64,000 bases of DNA, taken from the NCBI GenBank assembly GCA_951799425.1, contig OX637391.1, positions 53,977,069 to 54,041,068 on the forward strand, in the 5' to 3' direction. The notes under the pieces are model-generated. The model was not told the DNA's origin. It saw nothing but the letters and a program-made list of their open reading frames with translations, and searched no databases. The stretch's first letter is position 1. Each line of letters starts with the position of its first letter. The stretch is from Ilex aquifolium. Lineage: Eukaryota > Streptophyta > Magnoliopsida > Aquifoliales > Aquifoliaceae. This document shows, piece by piece, positions 11,444 to 23,703 of the stretch. The position numbers and the translations under genes are program-made.

Positions 11444-11460
11444 TCCCACAGACGGCGCCA
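11444..11460 (-). other. primer-binding site of the Tat element
   Basis: Three bases inside the 5' LTR the minus strand reads TGGCGCCGTCTGTGGGA. The first nine bases complement the CCA end of plant tRNA-Asp; later bases diverge from it, so the primer tRNA is only suggested. Confidence 0.75.
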
Positions 11461-11463
11461 AAC

Positions 11464-12190
11464 TGATGGTGTTTATCTACGTGAATGGGCTATGGACCAG
11501 GATTACTTCGTATGAATGATATGCGTGGAGTTGAGTGCGGTGTCTGAGCTGCAAGGCTCGCGTATAACAATGTTGGTTGATGCTTAAGGGAATTGAGGAA
11601 AGGGGTGGTAACACAACAGAATTATAGTGGTTCACCGGCCTGAGCTCCGCTAGTCCACTCTGCCATGGAGTCTCTAGCTCCTCTCTTTTTTATTGACGGT
11701 GTTGAATGTATTACAGTATGCTAATGAGGGAATTAGGGTTCCTGGTGGCTCTATTGCCCTCTCCTTCGATGAAGGCCCATCCTCCATTTTATAGCCTCTT
11801 CCTTACCTCTAATCCGATATTGCCTCCTATGATCCAGGGATCTTCTCCCATCTCTCTCTCTCTTATCCCTGAATTCCGTATGGCTGGCTTTGATGGTCTA
11901 TATCCCGAAATCTTTGCCTTCTACCATGGGATCTTTCTACATATTCGAAAAAGATCTTGGTTAGTTGAGCTTTTTACGCCTAGGTTCCAATTTGGCTCCT
12001 ACTTTGGAGGTGTCCTCTGTCTCCTCGCTGTCTCCTCGCCTTTTTCTCCTATTACCTTGTTTGGAGGAGCTCCAGTACCGGCTGGACGAGCTCAGACTAT
12101 GGCTTGGATGAGCTCTGCTTCTCTTCTCCGAACTATCGAGCTGAGCTCATTGCCTGAGCTCAGGTTTGGGGTTTATCTTAGGTATCATCA
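11464..12190 (-). repeat. 5' LTR of the Tat element (727 bp)
   Basis: The ends are the inverted repeat TGATG / CATCA and the inner boundary abuts the primer-binding site. On the minus strand a TATA box (TATAAAAT, 11786-11793) and about 100 bp downstream an AATAAA (near 11690-11695) mark plausible R-region limits. Because the element shares the direction of SDIR1, this AATAAA could cut SDIR1 transcripts short. Confidence 0.93.
11786..11793 (-). promoter_or_regulatory. TATA box of the Tat LTR promoter
   Basis: TATAAAAT on the minus strand, in the middle of the LTR as expected for the U3 promoter driving gag-pol. Confidence 0.6.
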
Positions 12191-12667
12191 TAAACAAAAA
12201 GACAAGCCCATAAAATTGAATATAAAATTGAACTTGTAAAAACTATTTTAGCTCACTTCTTCTCAAGGGAAGATCTGAAACTACTTCAGGATTGTTGGCA
12301 GAGTTATCACAGAATACTTAAGTGGTGAATGCATTAAGAAGAAGAAAACTAGTTCATATCCATTCAAACATAAGCCACATGTACTTACGTCTACAGATTT
12401 AGTTATTTGTAGCACAGCTATTCAATGAGTATCTGCTAGCATATATCGAACGAAATGCTCCCCCCCCCCCCAAAAAAAAAAAAAAAAAAAAAAGAAGACT
12501 AGACTAGCAATAGTTGGATCACATAATAGGGCCTTGTACAGTTGGACGGATACTTTGTGGTGCTTATGTAAAAGAAATGTCAATATGCAACTACTTTCTA
12601 CTGCCAGAAAATGAATGTTCAAATAGAGGAGATAAGAGTAAAAATCACTGCAAGAGAGAGAAGCAAC
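12191..12667 (-). other. SDIR1 last intron, part right of the retrotransposon
   Basis: The donor GT at 12667-12666 follows the exon ending in LPCLHQ. No sequence resembling the expected last exon (FHA-x-C, PWL, CPVC) occurs between here and the LTR end. A C run followed by an A run lies at about 12460-12494. Confidence 0.85.
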
Positions 12668-14638
12668 CTGATGCAAGCATGGCAAGCTACGGATAAGTTC
12701 TCCCACATTAACTTGCTCCAAGCAAACACTGCAAGTCAGATCATCATCTGAGGCTTTTATGCCCCCATTGACAGTCTCTTGCTTCTTCTGCTTAAATTAA
12801 AAAAGGAAGGGAAAGAGCAAATAATGGGACTTTCCAGTTATGAAACAACAAAGTAGGAAGCAAAATAAAAGGGCATGTCACATGCAAATACATAATTTTG
12901 AGTCTTGTGGCACAGTGGAACAACTGCCAGACATCCCAAAACTGCTCTGCACAGCACTGAAAGACGCAATTCAGTTGTCCCACTAGTGTTGTCTAAGGGC
13001 CACCAGCAAATAAGTACCACATGGATGCCTCATCGGCTATGAATATATAACAATAATCTACATAAATACATATGATGCAATTCAAAGTAGGGTAATGCAT
13101 ACGACACAATGCAACCAAGTTATAAAATAAGGCAAACATAGTATTATCTCTCAGAGCCCCATGTATCTAGAATCAGACTTGACACAGAGACATGTTCCAA
13201 ATATTGCATAAAAAATCTCTACATGCAATAGACTGGAAAAAGTTTCTTCTACATTTGGGTAACATATTCCGTCAATTCGTTTACAATAAGCCAGCTTGTG
13301 TGGTACACCCCACTGGCACAACCATCGAAGGTATAAAAATCTGGGCCATACCAAGTGAGTCATAGTACCACTCAATGCACTGCTGGAAATAGAATGATCA
13401 ATTTCTTTGATTCTGCCTACTTATGGTGATTAATATATTTCACATAGATAGGGGGCAGAATATTATTATCTACTTGCTTAAACTTGCAACGAGCCTATCA
13501 TCCTTCTTTTTTCTTCCCTCTGTTGATACAAATAAGAACTTAAGATGCAACAAGTGAAAGGATGACCTCAAACATAACTTCAAATCACTTGAGCTAGTGG
13601 AACTAGCTTTCATTCAACATTCAACCTTAAGTAAAAGTTGCAATGATTCCTTACAGAACATCTCAAGAATAGAACATCTGACAATCCATCCAAATATAGA
13701 TCTGTGGTTTCAAAGATGATGAATAACTAAAAAAGCTGACTTGCTCGGAACTTCTCTATTACGTATGATTCCAATGAATTAATGAGACAGCTACTATTTC
13801 TACCACAGAACCCTAATCGATACCTCAATTTTAACAGCACTTACATTGCAAATATTGGAACTTTTAGTCTATCGGCTCCACCTCAACTAAAATACATAAT
13901 ATAGTTCAACAAGTCATTAAACATAGAAAACAGTAACATCACACATTCAATATGAAAGAATTTTGGTGCAGAATGACCTTTCAACTTGTCATAAAAGCGT
14001 GGTCATAATTTGAAATTAAACCCATAACAGGTAAACAGAACTTGTGTGATGCAGACCAATCATGCCTCACGCACACGCTAGGAAGAAAAATATATGCGTA
14101 ATTGACTTTATCCGAATGATAGAGACGAAATAACTTAGAAATAGCTTTTAGACAAATAGCTTTGCTGAAACATCATTCGATAGTGCACTCATTTTAGAGC
14201 ACTAATAGAGGAAGAAAGAATACCTCAGCTACCGCTGAAGACGAAGCCTGGTGTATTGGTGAGCCAGTGCTGTTAAGAAAACCAGCATAAAGAAACATTA
14301 AGCCCAAGGAGATTGTACACAACTGTATAGGTGCATTATATATTGATTCCTAAACCAAGACAGAACAACTATACACTCCAATAGCTGCTTAGAAAATATT
14401 ATGTTTAGATTACATCCAGAGCTTATGGGACAACTCCTGTAATTTTAAGATTCACTCTACCTTCTTAACTTTTTGTTCAGTTGTCACATGAAAATTACAC
14501 TTCCTGCAAGCTCCTCGAGGTTTTGATTAATCCAAAGAGATCAAAAAGAAGTTAAGCAAATTGTGCACCAATGAGACACTATGCATGCAGCATGGTAAGG
14601 AGCAAATACATAGACCAACAGAATGAAATGATTTTGAG

Positions 14639-14695
<57 letters not shown>

Positions 14696-17031
14696 AGCCT
14701 GCATGCGCACGTGAGAGGCCATGATAAATATGGACTCGGTACAACCATTGTGCATGGTATGCCTTTGCTCTAAGAGGAAAATGTGTGCATGAAGTTTTTG
14801 CCCGGGCAATTACACTTCATTGTTTTGGTTCCCCTAGGTTTTCTTTACAGTGTCACATTAGGGAACAAAAATTAAAATTCCACAATAAGGCCAAAAAAAA
14901 TGGTTTTCTATTTCAAAAAGTACAAAAAAACTGAATCTTGATCGATGCAAGCTTGCATGTCAAGTAGGTTGATTGAAGTATACTTTTTCTTGCAGAAAAG
15001 CTTCAAAATTTCTAATAATATAATCATCTAAACAGAAATAAACACCGCAATAATCAATTTAAGAGAGAGAATAAATTCATGGGTGACAAAAGGATTAAGA
15101 TGGGGATAAGAAAAATGGCCTATGCTGCAAATGGAATTAACCAGACAAAAAGTGGACTGAAATGGACAACAAACTGAAAAACAAGTCAACATTTTAAGCT
15201 TCCAAAAGTTGAAGAAAAACAATTCATAATTGTCTGCAATTCAATGATGATGTGAGGTACAATCCAGCATAAAAAAAGAATAGAAATGCACTCAACCCTG
15301 CTGCATAGCTTTGCAGGAACAAATGAAAGCACTCCAAAAAATACACGTAACCAGCAAACCCTCATAACTAACCTTTGAGGGCCAGCAACCTTGTATTTAT
15401 GAACTGGAAGAGAATTTATCTCTTCCTCAGTCATTGAAGTAGCTGTGGGAACATTATCGGCATCCAGTGCTCTCAAAGTTTCATAATCTGCATGTAAAAG
15501 TAGATTACAATTACAAACTCCTTTCTAACTGTACATGCTAGGGACGTTCAAACCAAAATCAATTGGCAATGGGTGGTTAGGTAACGCCACAAGGCTAATG
15601 TAGTAGTTTGAAAGATGTTATTTTATCATCGTGGAGTAAGCGCTAACAATCCTCTGCACATGCAATCCCACTCAGACATAGAGAGATAAACCAAAAACGA
15701 AAAACAAATTCGACATAACAAGTGCATGTATGACACGAACAAAAGGGGAATCAATTGAAAAATCGACGAAATCAAAACTTATTCAAAATCTCTAAAAGCC
15801 TCACTTTTGACCATGTTACAACATATTGGAACACCCTAAAAAGCAACGATACAAATATGAATACAGGAACTATACAATATGGACACATCAATACAGCAAA
15901 ACCTCAAATATTAGGATACAGATCGGGAAAGGGTACGTCTATAATAAAACATATTTATTATTCTTATTTTGTTTGCGATTGTTTAATCATAATTGTTAGT
16001 AAATTCTTTAATAGAAATTAAAAAATAAACGATTTTTACTTTCAAAGAAGCATAGATTGTCTTAGGGCACTATCTATCTGGTAATCTTATCCTGCGCCAC
16101 AATAGAACGAGATCTCACACCTCCCAAAGAAAAATATTTTGACACTATCTGTCTGGTAGTCAACAAACAAGCATGATTAACAAATTAGGTAAAAGAGAAC
16201 AAGATTTTATATCCATAATCTGGGTAAACTGCACAAGATAAGATTTCCATACATCATACCTAAGTCATCAAATTCCCGGTCAAGAAGCGCAAGTTGGAGT
16301 CTAAGACCTTGCAATCGACCTCTTGTTGCAAGTGTTATGGATGGTGGCATATGCAACCGCAACTCAGTGTGACCGAGAAGGCCACTTGCTGCAACTGCAT
16401 GAGCTTGGGCCTGAGCTTGCAGTTGCTGACAAGTTGCATACATCCTAAGGCTTGTCGCCATCAAAAAGACACCAAGTACCAGCCAGAGCTACAAACATAA
16501 ATTTGAGCAAAAGCCCGTTAAATTGCTTATATAATAAATACTATTCCACAATATTAGCTAGAAGATTGATATGCAGGAATGTCATAATTGTTAAGAGAAT
16601 ACCAGAAAATTAGGTGACATTTGGTGTGAGTTTAGGATCATGAACAGCAACAGAACTGTTAAATCAAACAAAAAATTACAAGTTGCAGTATATGGTAACA
16701 CAAAAATTTTGTAACAAAAGCACAATAAAGACCAAAAGTTAAGGAAGTACTGCAATACTAGCAAACCTGTGACTAGAAAAGCAAGTGAGTTGGTATTAAC
16801 TGGTCGAGCTGCATGAACACGCTGATGGAAAGCAGAAACATAACATACATATTATTAGATTAACTGAAAGACTATGCAAACGAATTCCGGAGCATCGTAG
16901 ACTGCAAACACAAACAATATCATAAGTAATGTTACAGAAGACTAGGAAAATACCACTGCACGCCTCTCAGGAATAAATCCTGGAAATCCGGATTCTACAT
17001 CTGCTCTAGTCCCTCGGAAAACAAAGCTCAT
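12668..17031 (-). CDS. SDIR1: SDIR1-type RING-H2 E3 ubiquitin ligase, final exon missing from window
   Basis: Arabidopsis SDIR1 is a RING-H2 E3 ligase of the endomembrane system that promotes abscisic acid, salt and drought responses. Coding exons here are 17031-16954 (MSFVFRGTRADVESGF), 16821-16767, 16655-16603, 16488-16260 (LRMYATCQQLQAQAQA), 15487-15373 (TEEEINSLPVHKYKV), 14269-14224 and 12787-12668 (LTCSVCLEQVNVGELIRSL). All have GT-AG borders and matching phases. Two membrane segments are visible (NSLAFLVTVLLLFMIL and FLLWLVLGVFLMA). The exons sum to 232 codons; the Arabidopsis protein has 273, and the 41 lacking residues are exactly the end after LPCLHQ, including the last four zinc ligands of the RING. 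That exon is either beyond the retrotransposon at left or lost. The last visible exon has a tandem AAGCAG acceptor (12788-12793), allowing one optional Gln. Confidence 0.93.
12788..14223 (-). other. SDIR1 intron between exons TGSPIHQ and KKQETV
   Basis: A 1.4-kb AT-rich intron. I see no other gene or clear transposon in it. Confidence 0.75.
14638..14697. repeat. compound CT/CA microsatellite in SDIR1 intron
   Basis: A run of about 19 CT units is followed by (AC)n on the plus strand, inside the intron 14270-15372. The rest of that intron shows nothing recognisable. Confidence 0.95.
15800..16100. repeat. decayed GATACR-type repeat relic in SDIR1 intron
   Basis: AACACCCTAAAAAGCAACGA followed by scattered ATAC motifs, GGGTACGTCTATAA and an AT-rich tail resembles, in the same order, 17260-17420 in the first intron. 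It seems to be an older, diverged copy of that repeat. Confidence 0.45.
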
Positions 17032-17124
17032 GGTTTTCGAGTTTTACAGATACTTTAACAGTAAAAAAAAAATTAACTCAGAAGGTCCCAGGAAAATGAA
17101 TCCACTCCTCCAAAAATCAATAAT
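16954..17124 (-). other. SDIR1: SDIR1 exon 2: 5' UTR end plus start codon
   Basis: The acceptor TTTGCAG ends at 17125. The exon carries about 93 bases of leader before the ATG at 17031-17029. The ATG was chosen because MSFVFRG is the conserved SDIR1 N-terminus. Confidence 0.8.
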
Positions 17125-17125
17125 C

Positions 17126-20100
17126 TGCAAAGTTAAAAAAGAAGAAAGTGAGTAAGAGATCAGGAATGTAGCTCCCTATAGCATCATATCTGAAGCTAGT
17201 AATCAGGGATATAGATACGAGATACGGGTACGATACGAATACGGCAATACGGAAAAACCCTAAAAAATAGAATACGGATACGACTAAAATACATCTATAA
17301 AAATGTATATCTTATATTTTTACTATTATGTAATGACTTGATAACTATAATTTTAATGATTCTTCAATAATAATAAAAAACATTAACAATTTTTATTTTA
17401 AAAAATTCATATATTGTCACACTATAGTACATCTACAAAATGAACGTGACTAATTAAAGGAATAAAAACCAATATTTAACTAGATTATTTGTTTAGAAAT
17501 GTTTGTTGCTAAGATTATAGTGTAATCAACTTATTTATACTCTTTAAACATGTGATAATGAATAATTCTTGGAAAACATCCATGTGTCTTCAAAGTCATA
17601 TGGATTGTTGTTGTGTATTGCATTATATGTGAAAATCGAAAGGAAGGGATAAAGATTAAAACTAAAAATTACACATACTTCTATATATATAGAAGTATTC
17701 CCAAAGTATCCATATATTTTATTTATTTTTTAATATGTTTGGTGTGTATACGATACGTATCATCAAGTATTCGACGAGTATCGTATCCGAGATGAATACG
17801 TCGACCTTAACGAAGTATCCGTGCTTCATATATCTGAAGTTAAGAGAAATTGATAAGTGATAATCTACAAGAGACATCTTTCCCTGTAAATATGAAGAAG
17901 TACACATTGTAGCTGCAGAATCATTTGCAATGCCCATTAACTACACCCTAGAGAGCTCCAAAAATTCAAACTCTCTCCCATTTTCATCCATTGAGCTAAA
18001 TCTTAAAAGTGAAATGGCTATAAAAACTCAAAACAAAATCTGAAACAAAAAAGGACAGTTGGCAACCCTACTCAAGGAAATGTGCACATAACAGACAGGA
18101 GTAAATAATGAACATAATAATCATTAGCAATGTTGTAGCCCTTCCCCTTAGTTTTCCACGGTAAAATCTTTCAATAAGACTCATAAATAGAAAAGTTAAA
18201 ATCATATACCTAGACGCCCCAGACCCAAGACTTAATCGACAGTGATAGTATATCTTTAAAAAACTTAATTGCAATAAAAAAGGATGAACATGCAATACAC
18301 TACGCACAACCGATCCCACTATCCTCTTGACATTCTATAAACCAACAATGAGTTTTAATTTCACCAACTCAATTGTCATTTCAATTTACTTTTGGGAACT
18401 CTTGCTCAGGACTTGGGACATAGGAGGCAGCACACCACCTAATACTTATTAACTGAATCATCAGCCAATACTCTTTTTCTCACTAATCCAACCAGGACTT
18501 GTTAATGGTGTATTGCTAGTCTTTGTAGCACACACTTAAATTGAACAAACCCGTGCACACACCCACACACTGTAGAAGTGGAAAAATTGCAATATTTATC
18601 AATGAGGTCAATTTTTCTATGCTATAAATGGGGTAATAAAAAGGTCAATGCAAAATATTTTTTAAAAATGGATGCCTCTATAATGACATGGGTACGTTGA
18701 AATCAAACACAACTAAGAGCTTCAACGAAAGAAAATAAATTCAAGAGCATTTAAGAGGGTATCCTAATCATCAGTTCCACTGAGAATGTGTTGGGCAATA
18801 AGAGCGTTCAGGCAAATAAGACATGCCATGGTGTGTCAACCAAAGGTACTTGATTCATTTCAAAGAGTCTATGACTCTGTTTGACATGATTTGGAGGACA
18901 TTCAATACCTTTGATAGCTACAAAAGGATCACTAAAATGGCAGTATACAGTATATTAACATTAATACTTTATAAAGCATATTACTCAAAAAAGTAGAAAG
19001 TCACATAATGAGAGACTCTGGCCAATATTTAAGCAACCATTCACATTAATTCAGACTTAATGCAACAAAAAAAATTAGGAAAAAAAGGGTGGTGGTTCAA
19101 TGCACAAGACTCCCAAAATCACATACTTGTCCAATAGGTAGGGTTCGCTATTTTGACTACGTTTTCCACGAAATTGGACATTCGGTAATGCACAACCACC
19201 CTGCCGGTGGACAAGCAACAGTACGATTCAGGGATTTGGACATTGTAGGAATGCATATACCAAAAAATCAAGTTGCAAGGGAACCTAATCGTGGGTTGCA
19301 GCTCTCAAACCAAGTCTTACTATCAATGTTCACTACAGTGCTGTTGCGGATCAGCTAAACAAAACTTTACCAAGTAGATACTAGATTCTCATAACCAGTA
19401 TCTCAGGCCCATTCCAAATTTGGATGAACACTTAAAAATTGTCAAGCAATGAAGACAGCAACATAATCTCATAAACATTCACCAATATTTCAAGATATTT
19501 AAAAAATGATTCATTCCTATCAATCTTTGCAAAACCGCAAGGAAGACAAGATTAACTTTTTCCACAATAATAACCACCCAAAGATTACCATATGTCACTT
19601 TCAGTCATTCTTTATCTCCTGGATCTTGTTCCATTGACCATAACAATTAATACATTTTATCCATCAAGAAAACAAGTTACACATTTGATTATCATATTCT
19701 TAAAAAACAAAACGAATAATACCATGACCCAGGAAGCCGAGTCATATATTGAATTTTTGCTCATTTGGACATCCCTGATTTAGAGGCATCAATGTACAAT
19801 GAAAAGCAGCATAAATAAACCACTCCGGAGGAAAGGGAAGGCATACCAACCACATTGTTCCAGTATTTTACAATTAACCATAAAAGAGGGCTTTTATTTC
19901 CTGAGATGAGATCAAAGCTACACTGGCGGTAAAAGGGAAAAAAAATTCTATTATTTTTTGCAACAAATTCAAAAGTGCCCTTGTAGCTCACTTAATAAAA
20001 CTGTCACTTAATTCTAGATTGAGACCAATACAAACAGGCAAAAATACCGCCACAGTTGCAAAAATTTCACCTATTTCAAATCATGATTTAAACAAGTACT

Positions 20101-20359
20101 CCCAGCTATATCCCCCCAAGTTTTCTCAGGTAACAAACAAAACAAAATTTTCCCAAGGAAAATAAATTATCATACAATCTTCAACAGATCATTCAAAGAT
20201 AAGCCATCCCCTCTTACATAACTTGGTTTACAAAATTAATACAGAAAACCCTAATTTCTGTAGTTTCAACCCGCAATACTTACAAGCTGATACAACTTTT
20301 TGCGCGTAGATATACACATAATTCAAGATGAGAGGGAGAGAGAGAGGGGGATCACTTAC
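17126..20359 (-). other. SDIR1 5' UTR intron (about 3.2 kb)
   Basis: The donor GTAAGTG begins at 20359 and the acceptor CAG ends at 17125. Apart from the foldback element it holds no recognised gene. A stretch at 19089-19370 is less AT-rich than its surroundings and starts with a segment like the end of some plant SINEs, but this is too weak to call. Confidence 0.7.
17205..17830. repeat. foldback element with GATACG-rich arms, in SDIR1 5' UTR intron
   Basis: The left arm (about 17210-17265) repeats GATACGAGATACGGGTACGA-like motifs. The right arm (about 17745-17815) contains the same motifs in inverse orientation (GTATCGTATCC, CGTATC). The 480-bp centre is very AT-rich. The structure suggests a nonautonomous foldback element; I cannot place it in a superfamily. 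Confidence 0.55.
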
Positions 20360-20565
20360 GGAGATAACTAAGAACCATGGATCAAAGAGTAGCTATGGTG
20401 TATGAATGAGCTTCACGCTGTTTCTGTTACCAAAATTCGATCTTTCTGAGTTTAGAGAGAGAGAGAGAGATGACTCGGACGATTACCTTTGGGAAAGGTA
20501 AGCGAACGTTTTACCCCTCGTAAGTTTCTTGTCTTCGAGTTATGATTGACTTTTAATTATTGAAG
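20360..20565 (-). other. SDIR1: SDIR1 exon 1 (noncoding 5' UTR)
   Basis: The 3' border at 20360 is set by the donor ATCTCC|GTAAGTG. The right border is estimated from the TATA box. The exon includes a CT-rich run (minus strand, near 20455-20470), common in plant leaders. Confidence 0.6.
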
Positions 20566-20587
20566 CATTAATCGATACGTCGTCGTG

Positions 20588-20595
20588 CTTATATA
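20588..20595 (-). promoter_or_regulatory. probable TATA box of SDIR1
   Basis: The minus strand reads TATATAAG, giving an expected transcription start about 30 bp downstream, near 20560, consistent with the leader exon. Confidence 0.6.
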
Positions 20596-20619
20596 GCAGT
20601 CTCTTGTTTTTTTTTTTTT

Positions 20620-20905
20620 TTATTGATCCCATTAAGTAAAGATTTTTAGGTTTTTTCTTTTGAGTATTTTTTAATCTTCTTTCTCAAATTGTCACCTTTG
20701 GAGAATGCATTAGGATAAGAAATAATAATACAAAAGAAAAATTAATTATATAAATTAGTCAAAAATTATTGTAAACAATTTTGAAGCCTTAAATTCCTCT
20801 TCCTTTAGTCTAGTTTCAACCGGTCCCTACAGTTAACACCTTCCTACTACAAGGTGGGGCTCTGACCTTCTGCTAGAATCCATTTTGAGTGAGATAAGCA
20901 GATTG
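20620..20905. other. SDIR1 upstream region, nothing recognised
   Basis: AT-rich sequence upstream of the SDIR1 promoter, with a T run near 20608-20622. No gene or repeat family is recognised. Confidence 0.6.
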
Positions 20906-20906
20906 T

Positions 20907-23165
20907 AACACCCCAAGGTTTATTCAATTCAAGAATGGAACCAAAATTTTATCTCCAGGGGGGCAACCACAACATAGATAAAAATTTAATTCAATAGGTT
21001 TATTCAACAGTCATTTTCAATGATACATTTTTATTTATAAAAAATCTATTAAATTTAATTTTATGCAATGGTATCAAAAAAATTATTTTTGAGCACAAAA
21101 CTCAAAAGTGGTTCATAGCATCATAAAAATTCATTTGTAATAACCTCCTCTCTTTTTTTTTCTTTCTTGTTTATAACGTAATCTTATGTCTATAAATAAA
21201 TCAAGGTCGCAAATAATAGTTTCATATGATACCATAATAAAAATGAATTATAAGTGAATTTTTTTTAGTATAAACTATATTTGTATCCCTATTTTTTTAT
21301 AAAAATTATTTGCTTTTTCTCTACATCATTAAAATAATATAACAAGTGTCTTCGTTAGTACAAGCGACATTCATCCATGTGATTACATCCTAAATGGTTA
21401 CTAAATATTAAGTCATTGATCTTTTTTAGTACACTAGGGTGAGATACTAACACATTGGGTGTTTTGAAAAGGTAGAAGTTAACAATAAAACTTGACGAGC
21501 TCAAATTTGTCTGGGCCGAGCCCAATGAAAATAAACTGAGAAAGCCCAAAGGAGAGCCCAAACAAAGAGAAGACATCAAGAGGTCAACACCCAAAGCACC
21601 AAGGTCAACGCCCAAAACAGGAAGGCATGGCAACCCTTGGGCGCCGCCCATGGCAGCCCTTGGGCGCCATGCATGGCTGCACTTGGGCGCCGCTGGGCAG
21701 GTCCCTTGGGCGCCTACTTCTCTCCATTCCTCTTGACTCTGTCACTCCAACTCAAGTCCAACCCAGCTCAAGAAGACAACTCAAGTCCAACCCAGCTCAA
21801 AATCCTCCTCGAAGGAATAGGAACACGAGGGAGAAAATATCGGGATGCAGACGGAGATCTATTCCTACCTTAACTGTGCTTGCCAAAGAGATCTATTCAT
21901 ACTGAGATAACCAGTAAATGAGATTAAATAGTTTAAATGCTAACAAACTAATAAAGCATAAATTAAACTATTGAAATTATGAGGTTGAAATTTAAGTTGC
22001 TGAAAGCAATAGATAAAAATAAGTAGATAAATGTAAGTGTTAAAATTCAAGCAGTAAATTAATGTTTGATGCTAGAATTTTTATATAGAAGCTAAAATAG
22101 TTTTCTTAAGTGTGGAAAAATAATAGTTAGAAATTGATAGTGTGATTATAGTACCTAGAATTGAAATCATCTGATCATACACGTGATTTAGAAGTTGTAT
22201 ATCAATTGATAGCAGTTTAAACATTATATTTCAATGCTAAAAATTAGCATAATATCATGTTACTGCAGACAAGGGTTGCAATTGTTTTAAACCTACTTAA
22301 ACTTTTGGCTTAGGGGTAATAAATTACATTTTAGATGAATGGTATTATTGAAATACTATAAAAAATATTATAGTGAATTAAAGTAGTTCCTAAATGTGAT
22401 CGAAATATACTAATTTGAAAAAATTAAGGAAATCTAAGTATGGTCATCGTATACAACCAAAACAGAGCATCAAATATACGTTCATATGCATTTATTGACA
22501 TCAATTGAGTAATTTTAGGGTCGATGCTCACTTGCATTTGCACATATGCTAATTATTAGGGTCGGAGGCTACTACGTCGGTTACACATAGGGATCGATCG
22601 TAAAAGCGAGGAGGTGTATCTGTCAGAAATAAATGTGAAGCGTACTACTTCATAATAATTTGAAATAAAAGTATATGATCTGTGAATTATTTTTCACTAT
22701 GTGAAATGAAGTTTTTGATGAATTGATTTGGGGTGTGTTGCTTAAACTATGGATCAAATGTATTTTTATGAAAAGTTTGAGATTTGAGTATTATACACTA
22801 TGTCGAGGTGTTAATAGTTTGACATGGTTTACATGTTGTTGGTTTGAACGCTGCACATTTGTCATGAGACAACTTGACATTGCTTAAATGTTGTTGATAG
22901 CTTGACATGCTTAAAATTTATTGTTTGACTCATTGCTTATGTAGATATTTATTATTTTGACATATGAGGTTGATTTGAGTTTTAAAGTGACTTAAGTTCA
23001 CTTTGGTTGTGATTTGTGGGTTATGAGTATTTTTTTGGTAGAATTATATTTGATCCCTGCTTTTGTTATATTTCATTTGATTATGATGTTCAGTACACTC
23101 AAGAAAATTATTGGTTTCAGGATACCACAGTCTAAAGTGGGGTCCACTACTAAACTAGCATGGTA
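20907..23165 (+). repeat. unclassified repeat-like region, possibly a degenerate LTR
   Basis: The block begins TGTAACACCCCAAGG, a start typical of many plant Ty3/gypsy LTRs, and ends near CTAAACTAGCA. It contains no coding domain. A 23-bp phased GC-rich repeat lies at 21636-21727 and a GC-richer patch at 22500-22630. The LTR interpretation rests only on the terminal motif and base composition. Confidence 0.3.
21636..21727. repeat. 23-bp phased repeat of CTTGGGCGCC, four copies
   Basis: CTTGGGCGCC starts at 21636, 21659, 21682 and 21705, an exact 23-bp spacing, with diverged bases between. It is a GC-rich island in AT-rich DNA. Confidence 0.95.
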
Positions 23166-23182
23166 GAGATGGAGAAAAACTA

Positions 23183-23463
23183 GGGCCATGTTTGGTTTGC
23201 GTCTGCAAAACAGTTTTTTGTTCTCAAAATTTTAAAAACACCCAAATCCTGTTTGTTTAGCATTTTTGTTCTCAAAATTTTCGGAAAAAATGAGATTTGA
23301 GTCAAAGAAATAGAAAACAAGTTTAACTTGTTTTCGGAGTTTTCTTTGAAAATTTTGAAAACAAGGAGAACAATTTTGGACTTTAATGAGGTCTGCCCTT
23401 CGAATCTCCTTAGCAGCAAATTTTTTCATTCATTTTTTTTTTTACTTCTTCCTCTCTCTCCTA

Positions 23464-23495
<32 letters not shown>

Positions 23496-23653
23496 CTATT
23501 ATATTATATAATATTATTATATAATATATTAGTATTATATTATATAATATTATTAAAATTCGTATATATATATATATATATAAATTGGTATATATATGTA
23601 TATATTTATCTACGAATTTATATATACGAATTAATAAATAAATAAATAAATAA

Positions 23654-23703
<50 letters not shown>

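Larger units (their letters stand above)
1..12190 (-). mobile_element. Ty3/gypsy Tat-lineage LTR retrotransposon, nearly complete, 3' LTR cut by window edge
   Basis: Minus-strand reading gives, in order: 5' LTR (11464-12190), primer-binding site, gag, protease, reverse transcriptase, RNase H, integrase, two extra genes on the opposite strand, polypurine tract and part of the 3' LTR. The LTR ends are TGATG...CATCA. A second RNase H domain before integrase and extra antisense genes between integrase and the 3' LTR are known traits of the Tat lineage (Retand/Ogre relatives). The 160 bp visible in both LTRs differ at 5 positions (about 3%), so the insertion is fairly recent although gag-pol is already dead. 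The element lies in the last intron of SDIR1, in the same transcriptional direction. Its left end and left target duplication are outside the window; the five bases after the right end are TAAAC. Confidence 0.93.

Noticed and set aside
14541-14809. Arg/Glu-repeat open frames
   Set aside because: Translation of the CT microsatellite inside an SDIR1 intron.
19089-19358. An 89-codon open frame in the SDIR1 5' UTR intron
   Set aside because: No domain is recognisable. It looks like part of an old repeat and lies inside an intron on the opposite strand.
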